From a virus: a DNA stretch of 23,755 nucleotides. A program made the translations under genes and the position numbers. Location: IMG/VR virus record IMGVR_UViG_3300037882_002444, positions 1 through 23,755 of that record; one strand, written 5' to 3'. The notes under the pieces are model-generated. The model was not told the DNA's origin and did no database searches. It worked only from the letters and a program-made list of their open reading frames with translations. The stretch's first letter is position 1, and the number at the start of each line of letters is the position of its first letter. Positions 1-5,747 of this stretch are shown piece by piece.

Positions 1-44
1 CACCGAGATCTACACTCTTTCCCTACACGACGCTCTTCCGATCT
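1..44 (+). other. Illumina TruSeq/P5 adapter remnant (artefact)
   Basis: These bases match the 3' part of the Illumina P5 plus TruSeq read-1 adapter, beginning CACCGAGATCTACAC and ending in the diagnostic GCTCTTCCGATCT. It is a sequencing construct joined to the biological sequence, so the contig end is an untrimmed read end. Nothing upstream of position 45 should be interpreted biologically. An open frame that starts at 46 on the plus strand is not a credible gene. Confidence 0.98.
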
Positions 45-91
45 CATGGGGTCTGGCTGTCGCCTGGCCCCGGAAGGTCGAGCGGGCTCAC
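45..91 (-). CDS. Partial leftward ORF truncated by the contig end
   Basis: A GTG at 91-89 overlaps the TGA stop of the upstream minus-strand ORF in a GTGA arrangement, the same coupling used throughout this genome. The visible peptide begins VSPLDLPGPGDSQTP and then runs into the adapter, so its length and product are unknown. The call rests only on the coupling pattern and an open frame of 15 codons. It could be chance. Confidence 0.25.
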
Positions 92-243
92 GACACCGCC
101 CATCCCTCTGCTACGAGCTCATGCAGCACGGTCATCGCGGCGGCCAGCGAGACGCGAACGTGGTCGACCTTGGCCGAGCAGCGGCGGTAGTTGAGGCGGA
201 ATGTCTTGGCCTGGGTGCCGTTGGTGATTCTGATGGTCTGCAT
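88..243 (-). CDS. Small hypothetical protein (51 aa), end of leftward operon
   Basis: A minus-strand ATG at 243-241 opens a 51-residue frame starting MQTIRITNGTQAKTF and ending WAVS with TGA at 90-88. The composition (mixed beta-prone start, then a helical part with LAAAMTVLHELVAEG) looks like a small folded protein, and codon use matches the GC-rich neighbours. It shares direction with the other minus-strand genes and is followed by a GTGA-coupled frame. It lies downstream of the GTGACA repeat region. No family is recognised. The opposite-strand frame over the same bases looks like a shadow. Confidence 0.55.
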   Translation of the reverse strand: MQTIRITNGTQAKTFRLNYRRCSAKVDHVRVSLAAAMTVLHELVAEGWAVS

Positions 244-277
244 GATGATTTAGCCTATTGCACTGGCTGTGCCAAGT

Positions 278-556
278 TCAGTTTGCGAGGTTTCCGCTGT
301 TCGACGTGCGACCGGTGACATTCCGCGTCACCTCAAAGTGACAATTTTTGCTCGTCGTCGATTCTACCGAAGAAAACTGGTGACAATTTTTGGCGCCAGA
401 ATCTGGTGAAGTGACAATTTGTGTCACCTCCAAACCGAACGCGTCGGCTATGTGGTGCTCCCATTCGGACTGGTCGGCCTCAGGGTTGCGCTGTAGCTCG
501 CGCGCCATTGCGTCGAGGTTGCGCTGCAGTTGGGCGCGCAGCGATTGGCGACTCAC
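278..556 (-). CDS. Small hypothetical protein (92 aa) with a C-terminus reading through a repeat array
   Basis: The GTG start at 556-554 overlaps the TGA of the preceding leftward gene (GTGA), and GAGGG lies just upstream as a ribosome binding site. The first about 45 residues (MSRQSLRAQLQRNLDAMARE onward, then HHIADAFGLE) look like a normal helical phage protein. From about residue 44 on, the frame runs through the GTGACAATTT repeat array and yields a Ser/Thr/Asn/Cys-rich tail (with NCHQF and NCHFEV) that looks like translated noncoding DNA. The original gene may therefore have ended near 430 and been altered by insertion or repeat expansion, or the tail may really be expressed. Function unknown. 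Confidence 0.55.
   Translation of the reverse strand: MSRQSLRAQLQRNLDAMARELQRNPEADQSEWEHHIADAFGLEVTQIVTSPDSGAKNCHQFSSVESTTSKNCHFEVTRNVTGRTSNSGNLAN
314..428. repeat. GTGACAATTT direct/inverted repeat array (iterons, operators or transposase sites)
   Basis: GTGACAATTTTTG occurs perfectly at 338-350 and 380-392. A third copy, GTGACAATTT, sits at 411-420 as the left arm of an inverted repeat (GTGACA, 5-base spacer, TGTCAC, 411-427). A further inverted pair, GGTGAC/GTCACC, spans 314-332. Starts of same-orientation copies are 23, 42 and 31 bases apart. It lies largely between plausible coding parts of the minus-strand operon. Candidate roles are an iteron-type origin, a regulator's operator array, or binding sites for a Tn7/Mu-family transposase at an element end. 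Sequence alone does not decide. Confidence 0.75.
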
Positions 557-894
557 AGCACCCTCGTCGTTCTGCCGTCATGCGCAAATACACCATCACG
601 GCCAATCGAAACGTTGGCGTCACTGTGCAGTCTAGTGGCGCGCTTCATGTGCGACTCAGCGTTTGCGCGGTAGTCGTCGAATTCACGCTGAAGTTTAGCT
701 AGTTTTCCTTTCCACTCGTCACGGATATCGTCCACCCTGTCGCTGCTTGGGGGCGAATAGAACGCCATCCCGTATTGACGATGACCGACGCTAACATCCT
801 CTGCGATGGCTGATAGCTGCTCATCGGTCAGCGCAACGCCGCATTCTTCGGCTGATTGCGAAATGCATTCTCTCCAATAGTCGCTGTCGCTCAC
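553..894 (-). CDS. Hypothetical phage protein (113 aa), leftward operon
   Basis: It begins with GTG at 894-892, overlapping by one base the TAG stop of the HTH gene (TAGTG). A strong GAGAGGG ribosome binding site precedes it, so translational coupling is likely. The protein starts MSDSDYWRECISQSAEECGV and has an acidic helical N-terminus, a middle with SPPSSDRVDDI, and a heptad-like helical segment (about residues 58-85, KGKLAKLQREFDDYRANAES) that could form a coiled coil. No enzymatic motif is visible. Being cotranscribed with the regulator suggests a role in lysogeny control or early take-over, but that is inference from position only. Confidence 0.8.
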   Translation of the reverse strand: MSDSDYWRECISQSAEECGVALTDEQLSAIAEDVSVGHRQYGMAFYSPPSSDRVDDIRDEWKGKLAKLQREFDDYRANAESHMKRATRLHSDANVSIGRDGVFAHDGRTTRVL

Positions 895-1094
895 TATCCG
901 ATCCCTCTCAGTGCCTTGGAAATTGCCGCACGAACCGCTTTGATCCGCTCAGGATCGCGCGGCGACTTGCCGTCTCGGTAGCGACTGACCGCTGACTCGG
1001 ACAGCCCCAGTATATCGGCTACCGCTCGCTGTCGTCGATGCATAGTTATGAGCCGCTCTAGTCGGCGCCGGTCTGTGTCGGTGAATCCTGCCAT
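894..1094 (-). CDS. Small helix-turn-helix regulator (Cro/repressor-like, 66 aa)
   Basis: The 66-residue protein has a clear helix-turn-helix: RAVADILGLSESAVSRYRDG at about residues 23-42, where an Ala-Asp-Ile-Leu-Gly-Leu-Ser turn precedes a Ser-Ala-Val-Ser-Arg-Tyr recognition helix. This is the pattern of Cro/C1-type and YdaS-like phage regulators that repress divergent early promoters. It has no C-terminal peptidase or oligomerisation domain, so it is more Cro-like than CI-like. It is the first gene of the leftward operon and faces the rightward operon across a region with repeated TTGCG/CGCAA half-sites, its likely operators. No strong ribosome binding site precedes the ATG at 1094-1092. 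Family assignment is confident; whether it maintains lysogeny is not known. Confidence 0.85.
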   Translation of the reverse strand: MAGFTDTDRRRLERLITMHRRQRAVADILGLSESAVSRYRDGKSPRDPERIKAVRAAISKALRGIG

Positions 1095-1133
1095 ACGGGT
1101 GAACTAGCACGCCCGCCGGACACTGCAAGATAA

Positions 1134-1199
1134 TTGCGCAACGGCCTTGCGTGATCCACACGGATAGGCTAACCCTCTACCCTATGCAAGAACTCGCAA
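1134..1199. promoter_or_regulatory. Divergent operator/promoter region with TTGCG/CGCAA half-sites
   Basis: The palindrome TTGCGCAA is at 1134-1141, and CGCAA-N5-TTGCG forms a 15-base dyad at 1137-1151. Another CGCAA lies at 1195-1199, inside the start of the rightward gene. The region sits between the HTH regulator (leftward) and the first rightward gene, exactly where phage operators lie. A weak rightward promoter can be drawn (TTGCGT at 1147-1152, 17-base spacer, TAACCC at 1170-1175), overlapping the dyad. Operator assignment is inference; the repeats are seen directly. Confidence 0.5.
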
Positions 1200-1594
1200 A
1201 GTCATTCTCACAACTAGTCGACTCTCTCAACGGCGGAGCCAAGGGTCTTGCCGAGGCGCTGCAGCGAATTGCGCCTGACGCTTGGAGGATTGCCGTGCGC
1301 CAGGTGGTAATAGACGCCGCGTGCGGACTACTGGCGTGGACAATCATCGTTTATGGTATCCTGTCAGTGGCTCACATCCTGCGCACGTGCTCCAAATCGG
1401 CGAGTGATGAACCGGAGAGTATTGGCCGTGGAGGACTCATGACGGACAAAGCCGCGTATGTGCTTTGGTCGCGTATCGTGACAGGTACTGGATTGGTTAT
1501 CTATGCGGTAGCTGTGTCATGTTACATGCCGGAGCTGCTCAATCCCCAGTACGAGGCCGCGTCGCAAATGGCCGAAAGGTTCCTGGTGAAGTGA
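1184..1594 (+). CDS. Two-helix membrane protein of unknown function
   Basis: Counting from the ATG at 1184, this is a 136-residue protein. An amphipathic N-terminus (MQELAKSFSQLVDSLNGGAK) is followed by two hydrophobic segments at about residues 42-66 (with GLLAWTIIVYGILSVAHIL) and 98-115 (with GTGLVIYAVAVSCYM), predicted to span the membrane. A polar loop of about 30 residues lies between them. A GTG at 1151 would add 11 residues but overlaps the operator dyad, so the ATG is preferred. Neither start has a good ribosome binding site, and the ATG could be near-leaderless from the weak promoter upstream. It is the first rightward gene after the regulator, a position often used for superinfection-exclusion or early membrane proteins, but that role is only a guess. 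Confidence 0.75.
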   Translation: MQELAKSFSQLVDSLNGGAKGLAEALQRIAPDAWRIAVRQVVIDAACGLLAWTIIVYGILSVAHILRTCSKSASDEPESIGRGGLMTDKAAYVLWSRIVTGTGLVIYAVAVSCYMPELLNPQYEAASQMAERFLVK

Positions 1595-1595
1595 C

Positions 1596-1805
1596 ATGCG
1601 ACCTCACCCAATCATAACCCTGCGCCCTCCGCCAGCTACCCACCAGCTACCAACCGGAGCGGTCTTCGTGACCAACGCTCTCGGTTTCATGCGCGAGTGC
1701 CGCAACAGCGAGCGCCGCCCGCCCGCTTGCATCGTCAGGGCAGGGACGCTCCCTCCGTACCCTGCCCCGGTGTTCGTGCGCTACCTGCCGGGGGTGACAC
1801 GATGA
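1596..1805 (+). CDS. Small Pro/Arg-rich hypothetical protein (69 aa)
   Basis: The ATG follows the previous stop by one base with GGTGAAGTG upstream as ribosome binding site, and the TGA stop overlaps the next ATG (ATGA). This double coupling and GC-rich third positions support real coding. The peptide (MRPHPIITLRPPPATHQLP onward) is rich in proline and arginine, with no recognisable domain, signal peptide or membrane segment. Because the product is low complexity, the call is less sure than for its neighbours. Confidence 0.55.
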   Translation: MRPHPIITLRPPPATHQLPTGAVFVTNALGFMRECRNSERRPPACIVRAGTLPPYPAPVFVRYLPGVTR

Positions 1806-2062
1806 GTAAACTAGAACTTGGCTCAGAGGTAGTCGATAAGGTAACCGGATGGCGCGGAATTGCTGTAGCGTTCTCAGCTACACTCGGATCGCTCCCAACG
1901 TGGCAGGTTCAAAAGCGCGAACTGTCCACTGATGGAAAAACGCTAGAGGAGTGGTTCACTGAGCACCGGCTATCGGTAGTTGGCGAAGGAGTCAGTCTCG
2001 ACCTTCCGGTGAAGGTTAGACTGCCAGCTGGGTTCGCTGCTAGGGAGGTATCCAAATCATGA
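1802..2062 (+). CDS. Small phage protein with a DKVTGWRGIA motif (86 aa)
   Basis: The ATG at 1802 overlaps the previous stop (ATGA) and is preceded by GGGGGTGA, so this start is preferred over an in-frame ATG at 1697. The protein starts MSKLELGSEVVDKVTGWRGI. The pattern Leu-Gly-Ser-x-Val-x-Asp-Lys-Val-Thr-Gly-(Phe/Trp)-x-Gly recurs at the N-terminus of small uncharacterised phage and prophage proteins that look like compact SH3-like beta barrels (from memory, not searched). A helical EEWFTEHRLSVVGEG part and a beta-rich end follow. Function unknown. It sits in the rightward early chain and overlaps the following gene by four bases. Confidence 0.8.
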   Translation: MSKLELGSEVVDKVTGWRGIAVAFSATLGSLPTWQVQKRELSTDGKTLEEWFTEHRLSVVGEGVSLDLPVKVRLPAGFAAREVSKS

Positions 2063-2271
2063 CCCGCCAAACCGACATATCCTGCCGCACCATCCTCGAC
2101 CGCGTACTGTTCGAGATCCGCCTATCAATGCGCGGATCGTTGTCGACGAACCTCCTAGCGCGCAAACTCGAAACCAAGGCGGCGCTTCTACAGCCACAGC
2201 TGCGTGAGTTCGAGCTCGCGGGGCGCATCCGGTACAACGCCGACAAGGATGGATGGGAGCCGGTGCCGTGA
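2059..2271 (+). CDS. Small winged-helix-like hypothetical protein (70 aa)
   Basis: The ATG lies in an ATGA overlap with the previous stop. The protein has helices (TILDRVLFEIRLSMRGSLST, then NLLARKLETKAALLQPQLRE) followed by a short hairpin (GRIRYNADKDGWEPV). This is the layout of a minimal winged-helix domain: a conditional helix pair that reads a ligand or DNA and a wing with Gly-Arg-Ile-Arg-Tyr. It is too short and diverged to name a family. It may be a DNA-binding early regulator, inferred from fold appearance and context only. Confidence 0.75.
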   Translation: MTRQTDISCRTILDRVLFEIRLSMRGSLSTNLLARKLETKAALLQPQLREFELAGRIRYNADKDGWEPVP

Positions 2272-2657
2272 CCGCGCCAATCGACAGAACAGGCCACACC
2301 TACGGCTGCCGGCGCGTGCTCGGAAAGTCGGATCAATCCGTCACCGAACCCGATGGACGAGTGATCGTCAAGTGGCGCTGCGAGTGCCTCACATGCGGCG
2401 CAATCGGTCACCTGCGCGCGGACAGCCTAATCCACAACGACCGCACCGGAGTTGATGTCTGTAAATCGTGCATGATCACTCGACCTGACCGTGCGCCATC
2501 AGCGGGAAAGCATTGCCGAGTCTGCTACGACATGCCGCACCGTCGCCCAGTGGTTGGGGCTTGCGCGTGCGGAGGTAGATTCGAGACCGAGGTATTCGGG
2601 CCCGCTGAGATGTACCGCGGTTACTCGCGGATTGCTGACTGCGCGGGGGTGATGTGA
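2268..2657 (+). CDS. Zinc-ribbon protein with multiple CxxC/CxC knuckles
   Basis: The GTG at 2268 overlaps the previous stop (GTGA) and has GGGAG upstream; an in-frame ATG at 2253 is possible. The 129-residue protein opens with RTGHTYGCRRVLGKS, then WRCECLTCG, then DVCKSC. This resembles the small cysteine domain (Gly-x-x-(Phe/Tyr)-Gly-x-(Leu/Arg)-x-Val, then Trp-x-Cys-x-Cys-x-Cys-Gly) that accompanies phage HNH and AP2 proteins. The C-terminal half adds HCRVCYDM and ACACGGRF, so about five cysteine pairs may bind two zincs. It directly precedes an HNH endonuclease gene and may act with it in DNA recognition, which is inference. Confidence 0.8.
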   Translation: MTAPIDRTGHTYGCRRVLGKSDQSVTEPDGRVIVKWRCECLTCGAIGHLRADSLIHNDRTGVDVCKSCMITRPDRAPSAGKHCRVCYDMPHRRPVVGACACGGRFETEVFGPAEMYRGYSRIADCAGVM

Positions 2658-3088
2658 TGGCAAAGCACAACATCGGCCATAAGAATGGATTCTGGAAAGG
2701 CGGAAGATCTGTCGCGTCCAACGGGTATGTGCTGGTGCGCGTCGGGATGGATCATCACGCGGCTGACGTGCGAGGTTATGCGTATGAACACCGTCTCATT
2801 GCTGAGCAGACACTTGGAAGGCCACTCCTCCCCGGAGAGCAGGTTCATCACAAGGACGGAAATAAAACGAACAATTCGCCCGGCAACCTAGAAGTGTGCG
2901 CGTCGCTTGCGCATCACTTTCTGAGGCACAGAAAAACCGACTGTCGTCGTATGCCAAACGAGGCGAACCCACAAGTGTTCTGTCAGTGCGGATGCGGGAA
3001 ATCGTTTCTCAAGTTCGACGCGTCTGGACGACCAAGAAAGTTCATCAGCGGCCACAACCAAAGAACCAACAGAGGCGATCATGTCTGA
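2657..3088 (+). CDS. HNH homing-type endonuclease
   Basis: The ATG at 2657 shares its A with the previous stop (TGATG) and follows GGGGGTG; a GTG one codon earlier is possible. The 143-residue protein carries the HNH core: YEHRLIAEQTLGRPLLPGEQ, then VHHKDGNKTNNSPGNLEVC. The adjacent histidines of VHHKDGN, the asparagines of the loop, and the later HHFLRH make up a metal-binding beta-beta-alpha nuclease site. A C-terminal CQCGCGKSFLKFD...GRPRKFISGHNQR segment is a small zinc-binding module often attached to such enzymes. Free-standing HNH enzymes in phages commonly nick or cut cognate genomes and spread themselves. It lies between a zinc-ribbon gene and a DUF5131 gene and overlaps the latter by 8 bases. 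Confidence 0.92.
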   Translation: MAKHNIGHKNGFWKGGRSVASNGYVLVRVGMDHHAADVRGYAYEHRLIAEQTLGRPLLPGEQVHHKDGNKTNNSPGNLEVCASLAHHFLRHRKTDCRRMPNEANPQVFCQCGCGKSFLKFDASGRPRKFISGHNQRTNRGDHV

Positions 3089-4118
3089 TAACACTTCAAT
3101 TTCTTGGTGCGATGCCACATGGAACACGACCAGTGGATGCTCTAAGGTATCAGATGGGTGCAAAAACTGTTTTGCTGAATCGATGGCGGCGCGGTTTTGC
3201 GGCGATGGGCTCCCGTACCATGGTCTAATCCGCAACGGTCACTGGTCTGGCGACGTCCGGTTCGTAGCAGAGAAACTCGACGCCCCGCTGCGCTGGAAGC
3301 GACCACGACGAGTCTTCGTCAACTCAATGTCGGACCTGTTCCACGAGTCGCTCACCAACGAGCAAATCGCGGCCGTGTTCGGGGTCATGGCGGCCTGCCC
3401 GCAGCACGTTTTTCAGGTGCTAACGAAGCGCGCGAAGCGGATGCTTGAATGGTTCGAGTGGTACGAAGGCGATAGCGGCACGGGAGCTCATCCGTATGCA
3501 GCTGTAATGCAAGCGGTTGCCACGGTGGATGCTGCTCCTAGCAGCTCAAAGGACTGGTTTGAAATTGGCAAGCATGCCCCTTGGCCCCTCCAAAACGTCC
3601 ACCTCGGCGTGTCCTGCGAGAACCAAGCGGCAGCAGACGAACGAATCCCGCTGCTGCTCCAATGTCCCGCTGCGGTCAGGTGGGTGAGTTACGAGCCGGC
3701 GTTGGGCGGTATCGACATCTCCGACGCGCTCAGTGGCTATTGCGGGGGCTGCCGCATTCATGGCGACTTCAACCATTCCGGACGGTGCGAACGGACGAGA
3801 CTCGATTGGGTCGTATGTGGCGGCGAATCTGGCCCCCGCGCTCGCCCAATGCACCCGGACTGGGTTAGGTCAATCCGCGACCAGTGTAAGTCGGCTGGTG
3901 TTCCGTTTCATTTCAAGCAGTGGGGAGAGTGGCTTCCAGGCGGCTTCTACGATGGGTTCATCGTTCCAGACTGCATGGGCTCAGCGATGAACAACCCAAA
4001 GAACATGCACTACTTCGAGCCGCCACTTGGGAAGGTCTGGCGTGTCGGAAAGCGGCAAGCTGGTCACCTGCTCGACGGCCACGAATACCGCATGTGGCCG
4101 GGGGACGAGTGGCAATGA
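3081..4118 (+). CDS. Phage Gp37/Gp68 family protein (DUF5131)
   Basis: The 345-residue protein opens with SISWCDATWNTTSGCSKVSD, then GCKNCFAE. The signature is Trp-Thr/Cys-x-x-Thr-Trp-Asn and a Cys20-x6-Cys27-x2-Cys30 cluster, followed by RVFVNSMSDLFHESL and FQVLTKRAKRM, then VHLGVSCENQAAADERIPLL and VVCGGESGPRARPMH. All are hallmarks of the Gp37/Gp68 (DUF5131) family found in many phages. The three-cysteine cluster and beta/alpha repeat pattern recall radical SAM iron-sulfur enzymes, but the reaction is not established to my knowledge. Full family length is present. An unusual longer segment near 230-245 (CGGCRIHGDFNHSGRC) adds a second cysteine/histidine site that may bind metal. It overlaps the HNH gene by 8 bases and the next gene by 4. 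Confidence 0.93.
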   Translation: MSDNTSISWCDATWNTTSGCSKVSDGCKNCFAESMAARFCGDGLPYHGLIRNGHWSGDVRFVAEKLDAPLRWKRPRRVFVNSMSDLFHESLTNEQIAAVFGVMAACPQHVFQVLTKRAKRMLEWFEWYEGDSGTGAHPYAAVMQAVATVDAAPSSSKDWFEIGKHAPWPLQNVHLGVSCENQAAADERIPLLLQCPAAVRWVSYEPALGGIDISDALSGYCGGCRIHGDFNHSGRCERTRLDWVVCGGESGPRARPMHPDWVRSIRDQCKSAGVPFHFKQWGEWLPGGFYDGFIVPDCMGSAMNNPKNMHYFEPPLGKVWRVGKRQAGHLLDGHEYRMWPGDEWQ

Positions 4119-4366
4119 ACCGCAACTACCCCCTAGCAATCCTGATGGTCTTGGCCCGCACGGAGCTCGAGCGCGACAACGCTACCCGAGCAGCACGAGA
4201 CGCGCGCCGCGAACGCGACGAGCTGGTCAGGGAAAAGCACGAGTACGCGTCAGAACTGGCGCGGATGAGGCTGGCGGTGAAGCAAGCCAAGGTTGCGATT
4301 TCGCGGATTGGTGAGCTCGAACGATTCGAGCGGATATTCGACGCCGCAATGCGAGGTGAGAAGTGA
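4115..4366 (+). CDS. Small coiled-coil protein (83 aa)
   Basis: The ATG at 4115 overlaps the previous TGA (ATGA) and is chosen over upstream in-frame starts that would run through the DUF5131 gene. The protein is almost entirely helical and highly charged: after MNRNYPLAILMVLARTELER come Ala/Arg/Glu heptads (about residues 17-70) typical of a coiled coil. No catalytic motif is seen. It may form a homodimer or bind a neighbour product. Function unknown. Confidence 0.8.
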   Translation: MNRNYPLAILMVLARTELERDNATRAARDARRERDELVREKHEYASELARMRLAVKQAKVAISRIGELERFERIFDAAMRGEK

Positions 4367-4635
4367 AACGAAGACTCACTCCGCCAAAATGCATGGGGCA
4401 GCGGATGAGCGCGTTTGGAGTCGCCAGCTGGTCACTCACGATTCACGGAATAGGCCGCATAATGCTCACGCGACTGCTAAAAGGCACCTCGTGGTACATT
4501 GTCGACAACGGCACTCAGGTTCGCTCTGGATTCGTGTTGGCAGGAGAGCAAGCGGCCGCCAACTCCGCCGAGCGCTGGCTCGTCAAACGCGCGGAGTTGA
4601 CGCTGAAGCTGGCAGGACGGAGGGTAACCCAATGA
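4363..4635 (+). CDS. Hypothetical protein (90 aa)
   Basis: A GTG start in a GTGA overlap with the previous gene opens a 90-residue frame (MKRRLTPPKCMGQRMSAFGV onward). The middle (TRLLKGTSWYIVDNGTQVRS) looks like a small antiparallel beta sheet and the end (NSAERWLVKRAELTLKLAGR) is helical. An internal ATG at residue 11 or 15 could be the true start. No family recognised. Both ends use four-base overlaps, supporting expression. Confidence 0.75.
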   Translation: MKRRLTPPKCMGQRMSAFGVASWSLTIHGIGRIMLTRLLKGTSWYIVDNGTQVRSGFVLAGEQAAANSAERWLVKRAELTLKLAGRRVTQ

Positions 4636-5024
4636 TCCTAGTATATTTGATCCACCGATTCGGCGGCGACCCCAGGAACCTCGAGTCAGCCGAGCACTGG
4701 GCGGCCTGGCTCACCCTGCACTTCGATGCGCTGTTCATTGTCCCCTGGGTCCCACTGTGCCGTCACTGGCCAGATTCGGGCCGCACGCGCGAGCTTGGGC
4801 TCGAGATTGACCTGGACGCTCTCGGGCACTGTCGACGCGCCATTGCAGTCTGTGGGCTACCAGGAGGCGTCCTATCTACTGGTGGCGCAATCGAATTCCA
4901 GGAGGCGCGCGAACTTAGAATGCACCCGGTCGACTGCTCGATATTCGAGACACCTGAGCAGCTCGAAGCTGACATGGATGCGATGGCGCGACTTGAGCGC
5001 GAATTTGGAAGGCGAAATCTGTGA
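4632..5024 (+). CDS. DUF4406-like nucleoside 2-deoxyribosyltransferase relative
   Basis: The ATG at 4632 (ATGA overlap) gives 130 residues; a longer upstream frame is a read-through of other genes. The protein starts MILVYLIHRFGGDPRNLESA, a beta strand and Gly-Gly loop followed by an Ala-Glu-His-Trp-Ala-Ala-Trp helix, then FIVPWVPLCRHWPDSG. It continues with GLEIDLDALGHCRRAIAVCG and LSTGGAIEFQEARELRMHPV. This is the Rossmann-like order of the DUF4406/nucleoside 2-deoxyribosyltransferase group, where the Asp of the middle helix and the Glu of the Gly-x-Ala-x-Glu motif line the nucleoside site. Such enzymes exchange or hydrolyse nucleobases on deoxyribose. Catalytic activity here is inferred from the motif layout and is not certain; phages often use these in nucleotide or DNA-base modification. 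Confidence 0.75.
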   Translation: MILVYLIHRFGGDPRNLESAEHWAAWLTLHFDALFIVPWVPLCRHWPDSGRTRELGLEIDLDALGHCRRAIAVCGLPGGVLSTGGAIEFQEARELRMHPVDCSIFETPEQLEADMDAMARLEREFGRRNL

Positions 5025-5272
5025 ACTACATGAACTGCCCAGACTGCAAAGGACCGGCTCTGTTTGAGCACATCGAAGACGGCTACAACGATTGGCGCCA
5101 TAGGCTTGTTGCGGCCGGAGTCCCGATTCCTTCGCCGCTGAAATTGAAGCAATTGGCGCTAGCGCAGCTTGCCACTGGTGGAGAAGATGTCATCGGTGCA
5201 TTGATCTCGATTCATCACCAGAAGCATTCCACCATCGAATCCGCCCGCGCCGCGATCGGCGGTGGCAAATGA
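5021..5272 (+). CDS. Small protein with an N-terminal CxxC (83 aa)
   Basis: A GTG start in a GTGA overlap begins MNYMNCPDCKGPALFEHIED. The Cys-Pro-x-Cys-x-Gly near the N-terminus suggests half of a zinc knuckle, with His or later residues completing it, or a redox pair. The remainder is helical (ALAQLATGGEDVIGALISIH). No family is recognised. It is linked by ATGA to the next gene. Confidence 0.75.
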   Translation: MNYMNCPDCKGPALFEHIEDGYNDWRHRLVAAGVPIPSPLKLKQLALAQLATGGEDVIGALISIHHQKHSTIESARAAIGGGK

Positions 5273-5517
5273 AGCGCCTAAACCACACGCTGCTGTCGCT
5301 GCTCGGTGAGTCGAAGTGGCGCGGAGAAGTATCCATGTGCCAACAGATCGCCTGCAGCGACGAACACCAACCAACCGAAGATGCGCTGTTCGAGCTGGTA
5401 AAGGAAGGCCTAGCGGAGTGGTTCGGGAGCAACGACCTGCCGCTGCGCTACCGGATTACGCCGGCAGGAAACGCGAAACTGATTGAGTTCTGCGCGGTGA
5501 AAGGCGGCGGCAGATGA
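5269..5517 (+). CDS. Small winged-helix-like hypothetical protein (82 aa)
   Basis: The ATG in an ATGA overlap gives MKRLNHTLLSLLGESKWRGE. The helical opening, the middle (EDALFELVKEGLAEWFGSND) and the closing LRYRITPAGNAKLIEF have the look of a MarR/winged-helix-type 'recognition helix plus wing' ending in the Tyr-Arg-Ile-Thr-Pro-x-Gly motif seen in many wHTH proteins. It could be a DNA-binding regulator. The match is by pattern only. Confidence 0.75.
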   Translation: MKRLNHTLLSLLGESKWRGEVSMCQQIACSDEHQPTEDALFELVKEGLAEWFGSNDLPLRYRITPAGNAKLIEFCAVKGGGR

Positions 5518-5747
5518 ACTCCAGCATAAACGAGTCAGCGAATACCGCATTGTCCGGATTCGACCTGTGCGACGCGTGGGGATGCGACGGAAACGGCACC
5601 GTCGACTGTTCCGAGTGCCTAGGTGAAGGATCGGTCCACCGTTGCGGAGACGACTGCTGCTGCTGCGATCCACAGGATTGTGTTCTGTGCCCGATCTGTG
5701 GCGGCGATGGGTTCATCGTTTGCCCTGGGTGCGGAGGTGGCAAGTGA
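5514..5747 (+). CDS. DnaJ-type cysteine-rich zinc-knuckle protein (77 aa)
   Basis: It begins in an ATGA overlap. Of 77 residues, 15 are cysteines, arranged as CDAWGCDGNG, CSECLGEG, CPICGGDG and CPGCGGGK. These are CxxC-x-Gly-x-Gly knuckles as in the DnaJ central domain, which binds two zincs and unfolded protein. Between them lies HRCGDDCCCCDPQDCVLC, an unusually dense run of cysteines that could bind additional metal. There is no J-domain. Small DnaJ-zinc-finger proteins occur in phages, usually with unknown roles. It overlaps the next gene (GTGA). Confidence 0.8.
   Translation: MNSSINESANTALSGFDLCDAWGCDGNGTVDCSECLGEGSVHRCGDDCCCCDPQDCVLCPICGGDGFIVCPGCGGGK

Noticed and set aside
46-318. Plus-strand ORF of 90 aa at the left end
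   Set aside because: It begins right after the adapter, has shadow-like composition, and a more plausible 51-residue minus-strand frame (243-88) covers it.
314-428. CRISPR array
   Set aside because: Only three short copies with irregular spacing and inverted partners, and no cas genes nearby.
4293-4631. Upstream extension of the DUF4406-like gene
   Set aside because: Would run out of frame through two other coupled genes; the ATG at 4632 in an ATGA overlap is better.
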